DNA from: Xanthomonas sp. 10-10
GTDB lineage: Bacteria > Pseudomonadota > Gammaproteobacteria > Xanthomonadales > Xanthomonadaceae
Assembly: GCF_040182365.1 (NCBI RefSeq)
Contig: NZ_CP144460.1
Location: forward strand, 4,766,935-4,830,934
Reading direction: 5' to 3'
DNA length: 64,000 nt
Shown: one piece after another, positions 16,837-24,692 of the stretch
Numbering within the stretch: the first letter of the stretch is position 1
Layout: every line of letters begins with the position of its first letter
Notes under the pieces: generated by a model
What the model was told of the DNA's origin: nothing
Database searches by the model: none
What the model saw: the letters and a program-made list of their open reading frames with translations, nothing else
Program-made: the position numbers and the translations under genes

Positions 16837-18186
16837 TCAGCCCTTGAGCAACCCCAGCACCACGTCGCGTGGCAGTTTGCCGGTCTCGTTGCGTGGCAGG
16901 ACGGCGAGCTTGCGCAGGCGGCGCGGCAGAAACACCGGGTCGACGCCGACGCGCAATGCGGCCAGGATCTGCGCTTCGTCCAGGCTCGGGGCGACCACCA
17001 GCGCGGCAATGCGGCCCACCGACTGACCGGCATCCGGTGCCAGCTGCACGATGATGCCGTCGATCACGCCGGGGATGGCGAGCAGACGGCGGGTGAGGTC
17101 GGCCAGCGATGCGCGTTTGCCGGCGATTTCCAGCGAATCGGCCTGGCGCCCGCGTACCTGGAAGCTGCCATCGTCGGCCACGTCCATCATGTCGGCCAAC
17201 AACACCGGCGTGGCCAGATGCGGCGCATGCACCAGGGTGCCTGTGGCCTGGGTCTGCAGACGCACGCCGGGTAGCGGGGTCCACGCGGCGTCCAGCGCGG
17301 TGCGGCGCACGGCGAACACGCAGGTTTCGGTGGAGCCGAACATCTCGCGGACTTCGCCGCCAAAACGCGCTTCGGCTGCGGCGGCAATCTCCTGCGCCAA
17401 CGGCGCAGTGGCCGAGACGATACCGGCCAACGGCGGCAACACCACCCCGGATTCGACCAGCGCACGCAGATGCACCGGCGTGGTCACCAGCACGCGCGGG
17501 GCAGGAAGATCGGCCAGCGCGCGCGCCACATCGTCCGGGAAGAACGGGCGGCCCGCATGCACCGCCAGCTCGGTCACCATCGGCAGCAGCACCGACAATT
17601 CCATGCCGTACATGTGCTGCGGCGGCACCGTGGCCACCACGTGCGGCACCGCGTCGGTGTGCGCCCACAGGCTTTGCAGCGCAACCAGATCCTGCCGCGT
17701 GCTGGTCAGAAAACTGCCCCAGGTCTTGGGATTGGGTTGCGGGCTGCCGGTACTGCCGGAGGTGAAACCGATCGCCACCAGCGCATCGTCGGCCAGCTGC
17801 GGAATCGGGCCGTCCGCTTGCGGCAGCTCGTCCGGCAGTTGCCAGTAGCGCGGCGGCGCCAGCTCCAGCGCCAGATCGCCCAGGCAATACGCATCGGCGT
17901 GACGGGCCTGCACCTCGCCCACCACCGCCGGCGCGCGCGAGGACGGCAGCAGCGACACCTGCCCGCGCAGCGCGCAGGCATAGAACGCCACCATGAACCG
18001 ATAGCGGTCTTCGCACAGATTGACCGCATGGCGGCCCTCCGGCAGCTGCTGCGCCAGGCCATGCACATGCGCGATGAAGGTCGCCAGATCGACCGACCGC
18101 CCCGCGCGCCACGCCAACGGCCGGCCAGGCGCGCCGACAGCCATGGGATGGGACACAACGGAGGCAGGCAGGCTGGACATGTGCAT
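16837..18186 (-). CDS. xanA2: ATP-dependent 3-hydroxybenzoate:ACP ligase
   Basis: A 449-residue adenylate-forming enzyme. The phosphate-binding loop is FTSGSTGSPQPNP, the A5 motif FGSTETCVF, the hinge motif is in DDGSFQVRGRQADSLEIAGKR, and the C-terminal catalytic Lys is in NETGKLPRDV. It would adenylate 3-hydroxybenzoate from XanB2 and load it on the ACP, as reported for XanA2 with XanC in X. campestris. The start is the ATG at 18186 or the one at 18180; longer frames have no homology-like content. It stands alone, with its own promoter in 18187-18537 shared with the divergent peptidase. Confidence 0.9.
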   Translation of the reverse strand: MHMSSLPASVVSHPMAVGAPGRPLAWRAGRSVDLATFIAHVHGLAQQLPEGRHAVNLCEDRYRFMVAFYACALRGQVSLLPSSRAPAVVGEVQARHADAYCLGDLALELAPPRYWQLPDELPQADGPIPQLADDALVAIGFTSGSTGSPQPNPKTWGSFLTSTRQDLVALQSLWAHTDAVPHVVATVPPQHMYGMELSVLLPMVTELAVHAGRPFFPDDVARALADLPAPRVLVTTPVHLRALVESGVVLPPLAGIVSATAPLAQEIAAAAEARFGGEVREMFGSTETCVFAVRRTALDAAWTPLPGVRLQTQATGTLVHAPHLATPVLLADMMDVADDGSFQVRGRQADSLEIAGKRASLADLTRRLLAIPGVIDGIIVQLAPDAGQSVGRIAALVVAPSLDEAQILAALRVGVDPVFLPRRLRKLAVLPRNETGKLPRDVVLGLLKG

Positions 18187-18537
18187 CGACAATCGCAAAA
18201 GCGCGCTAGCTTGGCCGCCACCTGCCCCGCTTGCAAGTCGGGAGGTTTCCTGCCGCGCCAGGGGAACGGCGGTCGGGAACCTCGGCGAGGCCCGTGCGCG
18301 AAGCACATTCCACTGCATTGCAGTAGCGCATCGCAGCTGGATTGCATCGATCGTAAAGCGCATGCGTACCCCGCAGAGCAACGAGCGCACAACCGCTTAT
18401 GGTCGCGCCCGCCAGTCGCCCAAGCCTTGCCTGTTCGACGAGGCACTCCCCCACCGCGCGCATGACCTGTGGCCCAAGCCTCCGACGGAAGCGAGCTGCT
18501 AGGCTTGTCCGCTCCTCGTTGCGTCCAGTTGTTACCG
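18187..18537. other. Intergenic region between xanA2 and the S9 peptidase gene
   Basis: These 351 bases separate two divergent genes and should hold both promoters. Open frames here are only extensions of the two genes without recognisable content. I see no clear operator, repeat or RNA structure. Confidence 0.5.
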
Positions 18538-20913
18538 ATGCCCAGATTGTTGCCGCTGTCCTTGTTGTTGCTGGCTGTCACCGCGCATGCGCAATCCGCC
18601 ACACCGCTCACCATCGAACAGGTGATGGCCGATCCGGACTGGATCGGGCCGTCGGTCGATCAGGCATGGTGGCAATGGGATGGCAAACAGGTGCAATACC
18701 TGCTCAAGCGCGATGGCAGCCCGGTGCGCGACACCTATCGCCAGGGCATCGACGGCGCGGCGGCAGAGCGCGTGGCCGACACGGCACGCGCCGGCCTGGA
18801 TGCGGCCAATCCCAGCTACGACGCCACGCGCCAGCGCATGCTGTTCGCACGCAATGGCGACATCTTCCTGCGCGATCTGCGCTCGGGCGCGCTGACCCAG
18901 CTGACCCGCAGCAACGAGGTCGAGTCGCGTCCGCAATTCGCCAGCGATGGCGGTGCGATCTGGCGCGCAGGCAACAACTGGTACCACTGGCGGGCCGATG
19001 GCGGTACCGCGCAGGTGGCCGTGGTCAAGGCCGAGCGCGATCCCAACGCCGCGCCCAAGGCCGATGTGTTGCGCGAGCAGCAACTGGCCACATTGGCCAC
19101 GCTACGCCGCGATCGCGAACAGCGCGATGCGCTGCGCACGCAGGAAGATGCCTGGCGCCGCGCCGACGTCACGCGCGCGACAGCACCGGTGTATCTGGGC
19201 GATGAGGTGGAGATCGTCGACAGCGCATTGTCGCCGGACGGCCGCCACCTGCTGGTGGTGACCCAGGCCAAGGCTGCCGACGAAGGCCAGGCCGGCAAGA
19301 TGCCCAAGTACGTGACCGAATCCGGTTACGAGGAGTTCCAGGAAACCCGCACCCGCGTCGGCCGCAACATGCCGGTCGCGCATACGCTGTGGCTGGTCGA
19401 TGTGGCCGCAGGCAGCGCGCGCCAGCTGGCCTTCGACGCGCTGCCCGGCATCGCCACCGACCCGCTGGCCGCATTGCGCAAGGCCGCCAAACGCGATGCG
19501 CTCAAGGGCAACCGCGCCGTGCGCGTGGAAAGCGATGGCGACGGCAGCGGCCCGGCGGTGCACTGGAGCGACGATGGCCGCAACGTGGCGGTGGAAATCC
19601 GTGCGGTGGACAACAAGGACCGCTGGATCGCCAGCGTGGATCTGGAAAATGCCAAGCTGCAGCCGCGTCATCGGCTGAGCGATGGCGCCTGGATCAACTG
19701 GGACTTCAATGATTTCGGCTGGTTGCCCGACAACCGCACGCTGTGGCTGCTCTCGGAAGAATCCGGCTATTCGCAGCTGTACACGGTGGAAGGCAACGGC
19801 AAGCCGCGTCAACGCACCCGCGGCAAGTGGGAAGTGTCGATGCCGGTGCCCAGCGCCGACGGCAGCGGCATGTATTTCCTCTGCAACCAGCAGTGGCCTG
19901 GCGATTACGAGGTCTGCAAGCTGGACCTGCGCACCGACCAGCTCACCGAAGTGACCGCCTTGAACGGCGTGGAAGGCTTCAGCCTGTCGCCGAACGGGCA
20001 GCAGTTGCTGGTGCGTTACTCCGGCGCCTATCTGCCGCCGCAGCTGGCGGTCGTACCGGCGGCGGGCGGCCAGGCCACGGTGCTCACCGACACGCGCACA
20101 CCGGCCTTCAAGGCGCAGACGTGGATCGCACCGCAGTACGTGCAGGTGCCGTCCAAACACGGCGCCGGCACGGTCTGGGGCAAGTATTACGGCCCACAGA
20201 CTCCCGAGCCGGGCAAGCAGTATCCGATCGTGATGTTCGTGCATGGGGCCGGCTACCTGCAGAACGTGTCGCAGCGCTACACGCCGTATTTCCGCGAGCA
20301 GATGTTCCATAACCTGCTGGTACAGCAGGGCTACATCGTGCTGGATCTGGACTACCGCGCATCCGAAGGCTATGGCCGCGACTGGCGCACCGCGATCTAC
20401 CGCAACATGGGGCATCCGGAGCTGGAGGATTATCTGGACGGCCTGGACTGGCTGGTCGCCACCAAGCAGGGCGACCGTGCACGCGCCGGCATCTACGGCG
20501 GATCGTACGGCGGCTTCATGACCTACATGGCGCTGTTCCGCAGCCCCGGCACCTTCAAGGCCGGCGCGGCGCTGCGGCCGGTGGGCGACTGGATGCAGTA
20601 CAACCACGAGTACACCTCCAACATCCTCAACACGCCCGAGCTCGACCCGCAGGCCTACAAGACCTCCTCGCCGATCAACTACGCCGACGGGCTGCAGGAC
20701 CATCTGCTGATCGCGCACGGCATGATCGACGACAACGTGTTCTTCAAGGACTCGGTGGACATGACGCAGAAGCTGATCGAGTTGCACAAGGACAACTGGC
20801 AGGTGGCGCCGTATCCGCTGGAGCGCCACGGTTTTACCCGGGCCGATGCGTGGCTGGACGAGTACAAGCGCATCCTCAAGCTGTTCAATGCGCAGGTGAA
20901 GCCGCAGCGCTGA
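18538..20913 (+). CDS. Secreted S9 family peptidase (dipeptidyl-peptidase IV-like)
   Basis: A 791-residue serine peptidase of the prolyl-oligopeptidase clan. Signal peptide MPRLLPLSLLLLAVTAHAQS, then a beta-propeller domain to about residue 530 (typical pieces: LSPDGRHLLVVTQAK, HWSDDGRNVAVEIRA, FSLSPNGQQLLVRY), then the alpha/beta hydrolase domain. The triad is visible: Ser656 in GGSYGGFM, Asp in AHGMIDDNVFF and His in LERHGFTR. It probably cleaves dipeptides or oligopeptides after Pro/Ala in the periplasm. The ATG at 18538 gives the signal peptide. It is a single-gene unit. Confidence 0.93.
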   Translation: MPRLLPLSLLLLAVTAHAQSATPLTIEQVMADPDWIGPSVDQAWWQWDGKQVQYLLKRDGSPVRDTYRQGIDGAAAERVADTARAGLDAANPSYDATRQRMLFARNGDIFLRDLRSGALTQLTRSNEVESRPQFASDGGAIWRAGNNWYHWRADGGTAQVAVVKAERDPNAAPKADVLREQQLATLATLRRDREQRDALRTQEDAWRRADVTRATAPVYLGDEVEIVDSALSPDGRHLLVVTQAKAADEGQAGKMPKYVTESGYEEFQETRTRVGRNMPVAHTLWLVDVAAGSARQLAFDALPGIATDPLAALRKAAKRDALKGNRAVRVESDGDGSGPAVHWSDDGRNVAVEIRAVDNKDRWIASVDLENAKLQPRHRLSDGAWINWDFNDFGWLPDNRTLWLLSEESGYSQLYTVEGNGKPRQRTRGKWEVSMPVPSADGSGMYFLCNQQWPGDYEVCKLDLRTDQLTEVTALNGVEGFSLSPNGQQLLVRYSGAYLPPQLAVVPAAGGQATVLTDTRTPAFKAQTWIAPQYVQVPSKHGAGTVWGKYYGPQTPEPGKQYPIVMFVHGAGYLQNVSQRYTPYFREQMFHNLLVQQGYIVLDLDYRASEGYGRDWRTAIYRNMGHPELEDYLDGLDWLVATKQGDRARAGIYGGSYGGFMTYMALFRSPGTFKAGAALRPVGDWMQYNHEYTSNILNTPELDPQAYKTSSPINYADGLQDHLLIAHGMIDDNVFFKDSVDMTQKLIELHKDNWQVAPYPLERHGFTRADAWLDEYKRILKLFNAQVKPQR

Positions 20914-21303
20914 TCGACGCACTGCGCCCGTTGCAAGCAGGCGTTGCCGGCACCGGCACCCACGCATGATCGCAGTGTCGGCGCAGCGCCCCACGCGCCC
21001 TTTTGCCGATGAGGCGACAGGCGCGTGTTTGACGGTCATCGGGATGGAGCATTCCGCCGCCTCGCCCGCAAGCGATCGCCGCACGGTCCAGCCACCGACG
21101 CAGATTGGACACACGGCAATGCGTCGCGCAGCCGGGCTGGTTGCGTTGCGCTCACCTCTCCCTACGCAAGGGGCTCTAAGCTTGGCCCAGGATCGGCAGA
21201 AGGTTGGTGCGTTTGGCCTCTGCACCGGTCTGCCGCAGGACCGGTGCGCCGCCGGCGTCGCGGCGACTTTCCACTCATTGCTGGCGCACACAAGGTAGAC
21301 GCG
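20914..21303. other. Non-coding stretch after the S9 peptidase gene
   Basis: These 390 bases hold no convincing gene. Frames are open on both strands as expected at this GC content but show no family signature, and no terminator with a U-run is visible. The end of the stretch has AAGGTAG just before the next start. Confidence 0.5.
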
Positions 21304-22020
21304 ATGGGCCTGTGGGACCGTTTGTTTGGACGCAAGACCGAGGTGGCGAAGCCGCCGCGTGCAGAACCCACCGTCGCGGCGGCGCCTGCCGACGATGCCG
21401 ACCAGGCAGCTGCCGAGATCGACCCCGCACTGCAGCCGGCACTGACGGCGTTTCAGCGCGGCGACCACGTGGGCGCCTACAACGCGGCGCAAGCGCAGCT
21501 GCAGGCCGGTGCGGATGCGCAGCGACTGTGCGCGCTGGCGTTGAGCGCGCTGGACCGCTACCACGAGGCCTATCCGTATTGGCTGGCGCTGTACGCGCTG
21601 GAGCCCACCGCACACAACGCGCTGCAGCTGGCCACCACCTCGGTGATGTGCAACGACATCGAGCGCGGCGAGCAGTGGCTGCTGACCTTCGACGATCTCA
21701 ACGCCCAGGAACGCTCTACCTCGCCAGCCACGGCGCGTACCAGCTTCCTGACCGCACTGACCCGCGCCGGTCACGGCGCGCATGCGCTGCCGCATCTGGA
21801 GTGGCTGCGCGAAGCCTATGCCGGCATGTCGATCACCGACAGCCATTTCTTGTACGTCCGCGGCCTGCCGTTCCTGGACGCATTCCTGGAGCGCAGCACA
21901 CCATTGCTGCGCGAGTGCCTGCCGGCCGAGGCCCTGGCAGACTGGTATGCGCAGCTGCAGCCCGCGCTGGACCCACCGGGGCAGGCGGCAGTCGCCGCGC
22001 ATATCGCGTCGCTGCAATGA
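21304..22020 (+). CDS. TPR-like protein of unknown function
   Basis: A 238-residue soluble protein starting MGLWDRLFGRKTEV, a short amphipathic start, an Ala/Pro-rich linker, then helical pairs resembling tetratricopeptide repeats (ALTAFQRGDHVGAYNAAQAQ, CALALSALDRYHEAYPYWLAL). I cannot name the family. A good ribosome binding site (AAGGTAG) precedes the ATG. The stop overlaps the next gene by four bases (ATGA at 22017), so the two proteins are probably made together and may interact at the membrane. Confidence 0.75.
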   Translation: MGLWDRLFGRKTEVAKPPRAEPTVAAAPADDADQAAAEIDPALQPALTAFQRGDHVGAYNAAQAQLQAGADAQRLCALALSALDRYHEAYPYWLALYALEPTAHNALQLATTSVMCNDIERGEQWLLTFDDLNAQERSTSPATARTSFLTALTRAGHGAHALPHLEWLREAYAGMSITDSHFLYVRGLPFLDAFLERSTPLLRECLPAEALADWYAQLQPALDPPGQAAVAAHIASLQ

Positions 22021-22592
22021 ACGCGGCGCTGCGCACATCGCACCCGTCTCGCGGCGGCTTCGTCTCGCCGCTGGCATGGGTCTCGTTGTTGCTGGGCGTG
22101 GTCAGCGCACTGGCCAACCTGTTTCAGATCGTTGTGCTGCTGGCGATGCCCGACGCCACTACGTTCGCCTTGCCAGCGGGCATGAGCTTGCCGCCGTCAT
22201 GGCAGCGGGTGATCGACCACGGCATGGCCTTGTCGGTGATCGGCGTGGTGCTGTCGGTGGCGTTCGCATGGCTGAGCTGGGCGCTGCTGCAACGACGCGC
22301 GTGGGCACGTATCGGGTTTGTGCTGGTGCTGATCGCGACCGGGCTGCTCAATTTTGCCGGACTGGCGCTGATCGGGCCGCTGTTCGACGGCGTGCAGGCG
22401 ATGCTGCCGGCAGATGTGCTGCACAGCCCGGAGTGGCCGCAACTGCAGGCACGCCTGCAGGCCACGCAACAGATGGCGCTGGTACTCACCGGCCTGGGCG
22501 CACTGGCCATCGGCTGCGTGCATGCCGCACTGGCCTGGCGACTGTGTACGCCTGCAGTCCGTAGCGAATTCGAACCACCGCGCACGCGGTGA
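22017..22592 (+). CDS. Four-helix inner-membrane protein
   Basis: A 191-residue membrane protein with about four hydrophobic helices: WVSLLLGVVSALANLFQIVV, SVIGVVLSVAFAWLSWALL, GFVLVLIATGLLNFAGLAL and VLTGLGALAIGCVHAALAW. No catalytic motif is seen and no family name is clear. It is translationally coupled to the TPR-like gene, so I infer a joint function. Confidence 0.75.
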   Translation: MNAALRTSHPSRGGFVSPLAWVSLLLGVVSALANLFQIVVLLAMPDATTFALPAGMSLPPSWQRVIDHGMALSVIGVVLSVAFAWLSWALLQRRAWARIGFVLVLIATGLLNFAGLALIGPLFDGVQAMLPADVLHSPEWPQLQARLQATQQMALVLTGLGALAIGCVHAALAWRLCTPAVRSEFEPPRTR

Positions 22593-23240
22593 GCGACAGA
22601 CCAGGCGAGCGCGTCCCATCACAGCGAACGCAGAGCTGATCGCAACGCCGCTGCAAGCAAGCGGCGTGCGGCATCCAGCGTCTGCAGCCGAGCTGGCCGG
22701 CAGGCTCTTTCTGCCCGGCGCCGCAAGATCTTCTGCGGCATGGATGCCACCACGAGTCACATCGCATTTGCCGAACATTCCTTGCGTCCGGTGATCAAGA
22801 GGCTTGGCGTATTGGGGGGCCGAAGCACGCTGCGTCACGAGCGCGATGCGCTTGCGGCTTGCGGCTTGCGGCTTGCGGCTCACGCTGTACATCCATCCTT
22901 GGACGCGCGGTGGCGGCATCCATGCCGCCACAAGATCCGCAAGCGAGAAGGACACCGCACCGTTACGTTGCTTGGCCGGATTGGAAGAACGGTCGTCGCC
23001 ATGTCGCGCCGATCTCGCAAGACCCGTTTGCCAATGTTCTTGTGGCGTACCCGCGATGGAGGGCGGCAGGGCCTTGCGATCTAGCGATGGAGTCGCTGGC
23101 CTGCAACGGCGCTCCAACACACCCGGGCGCATCGATGCAGCACAACGCGGCAACCGACCGGCGCGCATCGCATCGCCCTGCGACAAACGGGCACGGTCGG
23201 GCAGGCGCACCGGCTGCGATGCACGGCTTAGAATTGGGCC
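22593..23240. other. Gene-poor stretch with a repeated xanthomonad-type sequence
   Basis: No gene can be supported in these 648 bases. One plus-strand frame (22804-23244) reads IHPWTRGGGIHAATRSASEK, then DTAPLRCLAGLEERSSPCRA; strings like this are often annotated as short hypothetical proteins in xanthomonads, and I take them to be an intergenic repeat family rather than a gene. It also contains the CTTGCGG heptamer repeat. The hemF promoter should lie near the right end. Confidence 0.5.
22851..22880 (+). repeat. Heptamer tandem repeat (CTTGCGG)x4
   Basis: Four perfect copies of CTTGCGG lie end to end and are followed by a partial fifth copy. A seven-base unit changes reading frame when copy number changes, as in phase-variable loci, but no credible gene spans it, so slippage here is probably neutral or affects only hemF upstream sequence. 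Confidence 0.85.
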
Positions 23241-24140
23241 ATGAACGAATTCGAGCGTGTACGCGATTATCTGACCGACCTGCAGGACCGCATCTGCGCG
23301 GCTGTGGAAGCCGCCGATGGGCGAGCGCGGTTCTCCGAGGATCTCTGGCAGCGCGAGGAAGGCGGCGGTGGGCGCACCCGCATCCTGCGCGATGGCGCGG
23401 TGTTCGAGCAGGCCGGCATCGGCTTTTCGGATGTGTCCGGTACGCGCCTGCCGCCCTCGGCCAGCGCCCACCGGCCCGAGCTGGCGGGCGCCACCTGGCG
23501 CGCCTGCGGGGTCTCGCTGGTGTTTCATCCGAACAATCCGCACGTGCCGACCACGCATATGAACGTGCGTTACTTCCGCGCCGAACGCGATGGCGAGGTG
23601 GTTGCCGCGTGGTTCGGCGGCGGCTTCGATCTGACCCCGTTCTACCCGGTGGACGAAGACGTGCAGCACTGGCACCGCACCGCACAGGCGCTGTGCGCGC
23701 CCTTCGGCGAAGAGCGCTATGCCGCGCACAAGCGCTGGTGCGACGACTACTTCTTCCTGCGCCACCGCAACGAAACCCGCGGCGTCGGCGGGCTGTTCTT
23801 CGATGACCTGGGCCAGGACTTCGAGCGCGATTTTGCCTACCAGCAGGCGGTGGGCAACGGCTTCCTGGATGCCTACATGCCGCTCCTACAGCGCCGCAAG
23901 GACGAACCCTTTGGCGAACGCGAGCGCGAGTTCCAGCTGTACCGCCGCGGGCGCTATGTGGAGTTCAACCTGGTCTACGACCGTGGCACCCTGTTCGGAC
24001 TGCAGAGCGGCGGGCGCGCCGAGAGCATCCTGATGAGCCTGCCGCCGCGGGTGCGTTGGGAATATGGCTACACCGCCGAGCCCGGCAGCGCCGAGGCGCG
24101 GTTGCTGGACTACCTGGTGCCGCGCGACTGGCTGGGCTGA
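23241..24140 (+). CDS. hemF: Oxygen-dependent coproporphyrinogen III oxidase
   Basis: A 299-residue cytoplasmic heme-synthesis enzyme that decarboxylates two propionates of coproporphyrinogen III to give protoporphyrinogen IX using O2. Family blocks are unmistakable: [79 protein letters not shown] and the C-terminal [12 protein letters not shown]. Length is standard. The ATG at 23241 has only a weak ribosome binding site upstream. Single gene, with the sRNA and polA convergent on the other strand. Confidence 0.98.
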   Translation: MNEFERVRDYLTDLQDRICAAVEAADGRARFSEDLWQREEGGGGRTRILRDGAVFEQAGIGFSDVSGTRLPPSASAHRPELAGATWRACGVSLVFHPNNPHVPTTHMNVRYFRAERDGEVVAAWFGGGFDLTPFYPVDEDVQHWHRTAQALCAPFGEERYAAHKRWCDDYFFLRHRNETRGVGGLFFDDLGQDFERDFAYQQAVGNGFLDAYMPLLQRRKDEPFGEREREFQLYRRGRYVEFNLVYDRGTLFGLQSGGRAESILMSLPPRVRWEYGYTAEPGSAEARLLDYLVPRDWLG

Positions 24141-24403
24141 CCGCCTCCCTTACGCCCGAAGGCGCTGAACGCTTTCTCCAGTGCGGGGATTGGGGTCAGC
24201 GCCTTGATCGGTTGGATCATTCGCCCATATTCACGCGTTCAGATTTCCCGACGACTAAAACTGAATTGGGGGAATGAAACGCTGTGTTGATTGAACGAAT
24301 TAATCGTCGCCATTTAGATTTGTGATTTTCCACAAAATCACGGGCACTCTGCCGATGCTGTGCTGCAGCGTAATTCCGATAGTGTTCGTCCGGGTTCCGG
24401 AAA

Positions 24404-24441
24404 TAAAAAAGCCCCGCAGACCAGGGGGAGGTCGGCGGGGC
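24404..24441 (-). terminator. Rho-independent terminator of the small RNA
   Basis: A seven-base-pair GC stem (24411-24417 with 24435-24441), extended by a four-pair inner stem, is followed on the minus strand by TTTTTT. It serves as the third hairpin of the small RNA and would also end read-through transcription coming from polA. Confidence 0.88.
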
Positions 24442-24527
24442 CAGGGAACGGAAACTTGGGGAGGAGTTTCCGCTCCGAGATCTGCTCCAGGGGATGGGAG
24501 AGATCTGCCGACAGGCGTTGCGCCCGT
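24404..24527 (-). ncRNA. sX13: sX13-like small regulatory RNA
   Basis: On the minus strand three hairpins follow one another, each with a C-rich loop: AGATCT/AGATCT stem with loop CATCCCCT (24478-24506), GGAAACT/AGTTTCC with loop CCTCCCCA (24450-24471) and GCCCCGC/GCGGGGC with inner stem and loop TCCCCCT (24411-24441). The last is followed by six T residues (24410-24405), a Rho-independent terminator. This layout matches the published Xanthomonas sX13, a roughly 115-nt Hfq-independent virulence regulator whose CCCC loops pair with G-rich sites near mRNA start regions. It lies directly downstream of polA, as Spot 42 and ErsA do in other gammaproteobacteria. The 5' end is estimated from a TTATAT -10-like box at 24539-24534. 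Confidence 0.8.
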
Positions 24528-24692
24528 CGAGGGATATAACACCATTTTCCACATTGATGGATCGTGAAGATAACTGTTAAAAAAATGTAGAATTTAACGG
24601 TTATTCATTCCTCCAAATCTGCGACAGTCGCATTATGTTTTAAGCAATTATGTCTGGTCTGCGCATTCAGCATATCAGCGTAAATTCCTGCG

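Larger units (their letters stand above)
24141..24692. other. Intergenic region between hemF and polA, holding an sRNA gene
   Basis: These 552 bases hold no protein gene. The centre (about 24404-24527, minus strand) encodes the sX13-like RNA described separately. From about 24540 to 24680 the DNA turns AT-rich, with runs of A and T on both strands, fitting the RNA promoter region and the 3' end of the polA transcript. Confidence 0.6.

Noticed and set aside
20966-21298. A 110-codon plus-strand ORF upstream of the TPR-like gene
   Set aside because: No similarity-like features, no ribosome binding site and no conserved composition; more likely the leader region of the next gene.
22804-23244. 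A 146-codon plus-strand ORF as a real gene
   Set aside because: Composition is irregular, it crosses the heptamer repeat, and similar strings recur as intergenic repeats in xanthomonads; no start signal is evident.
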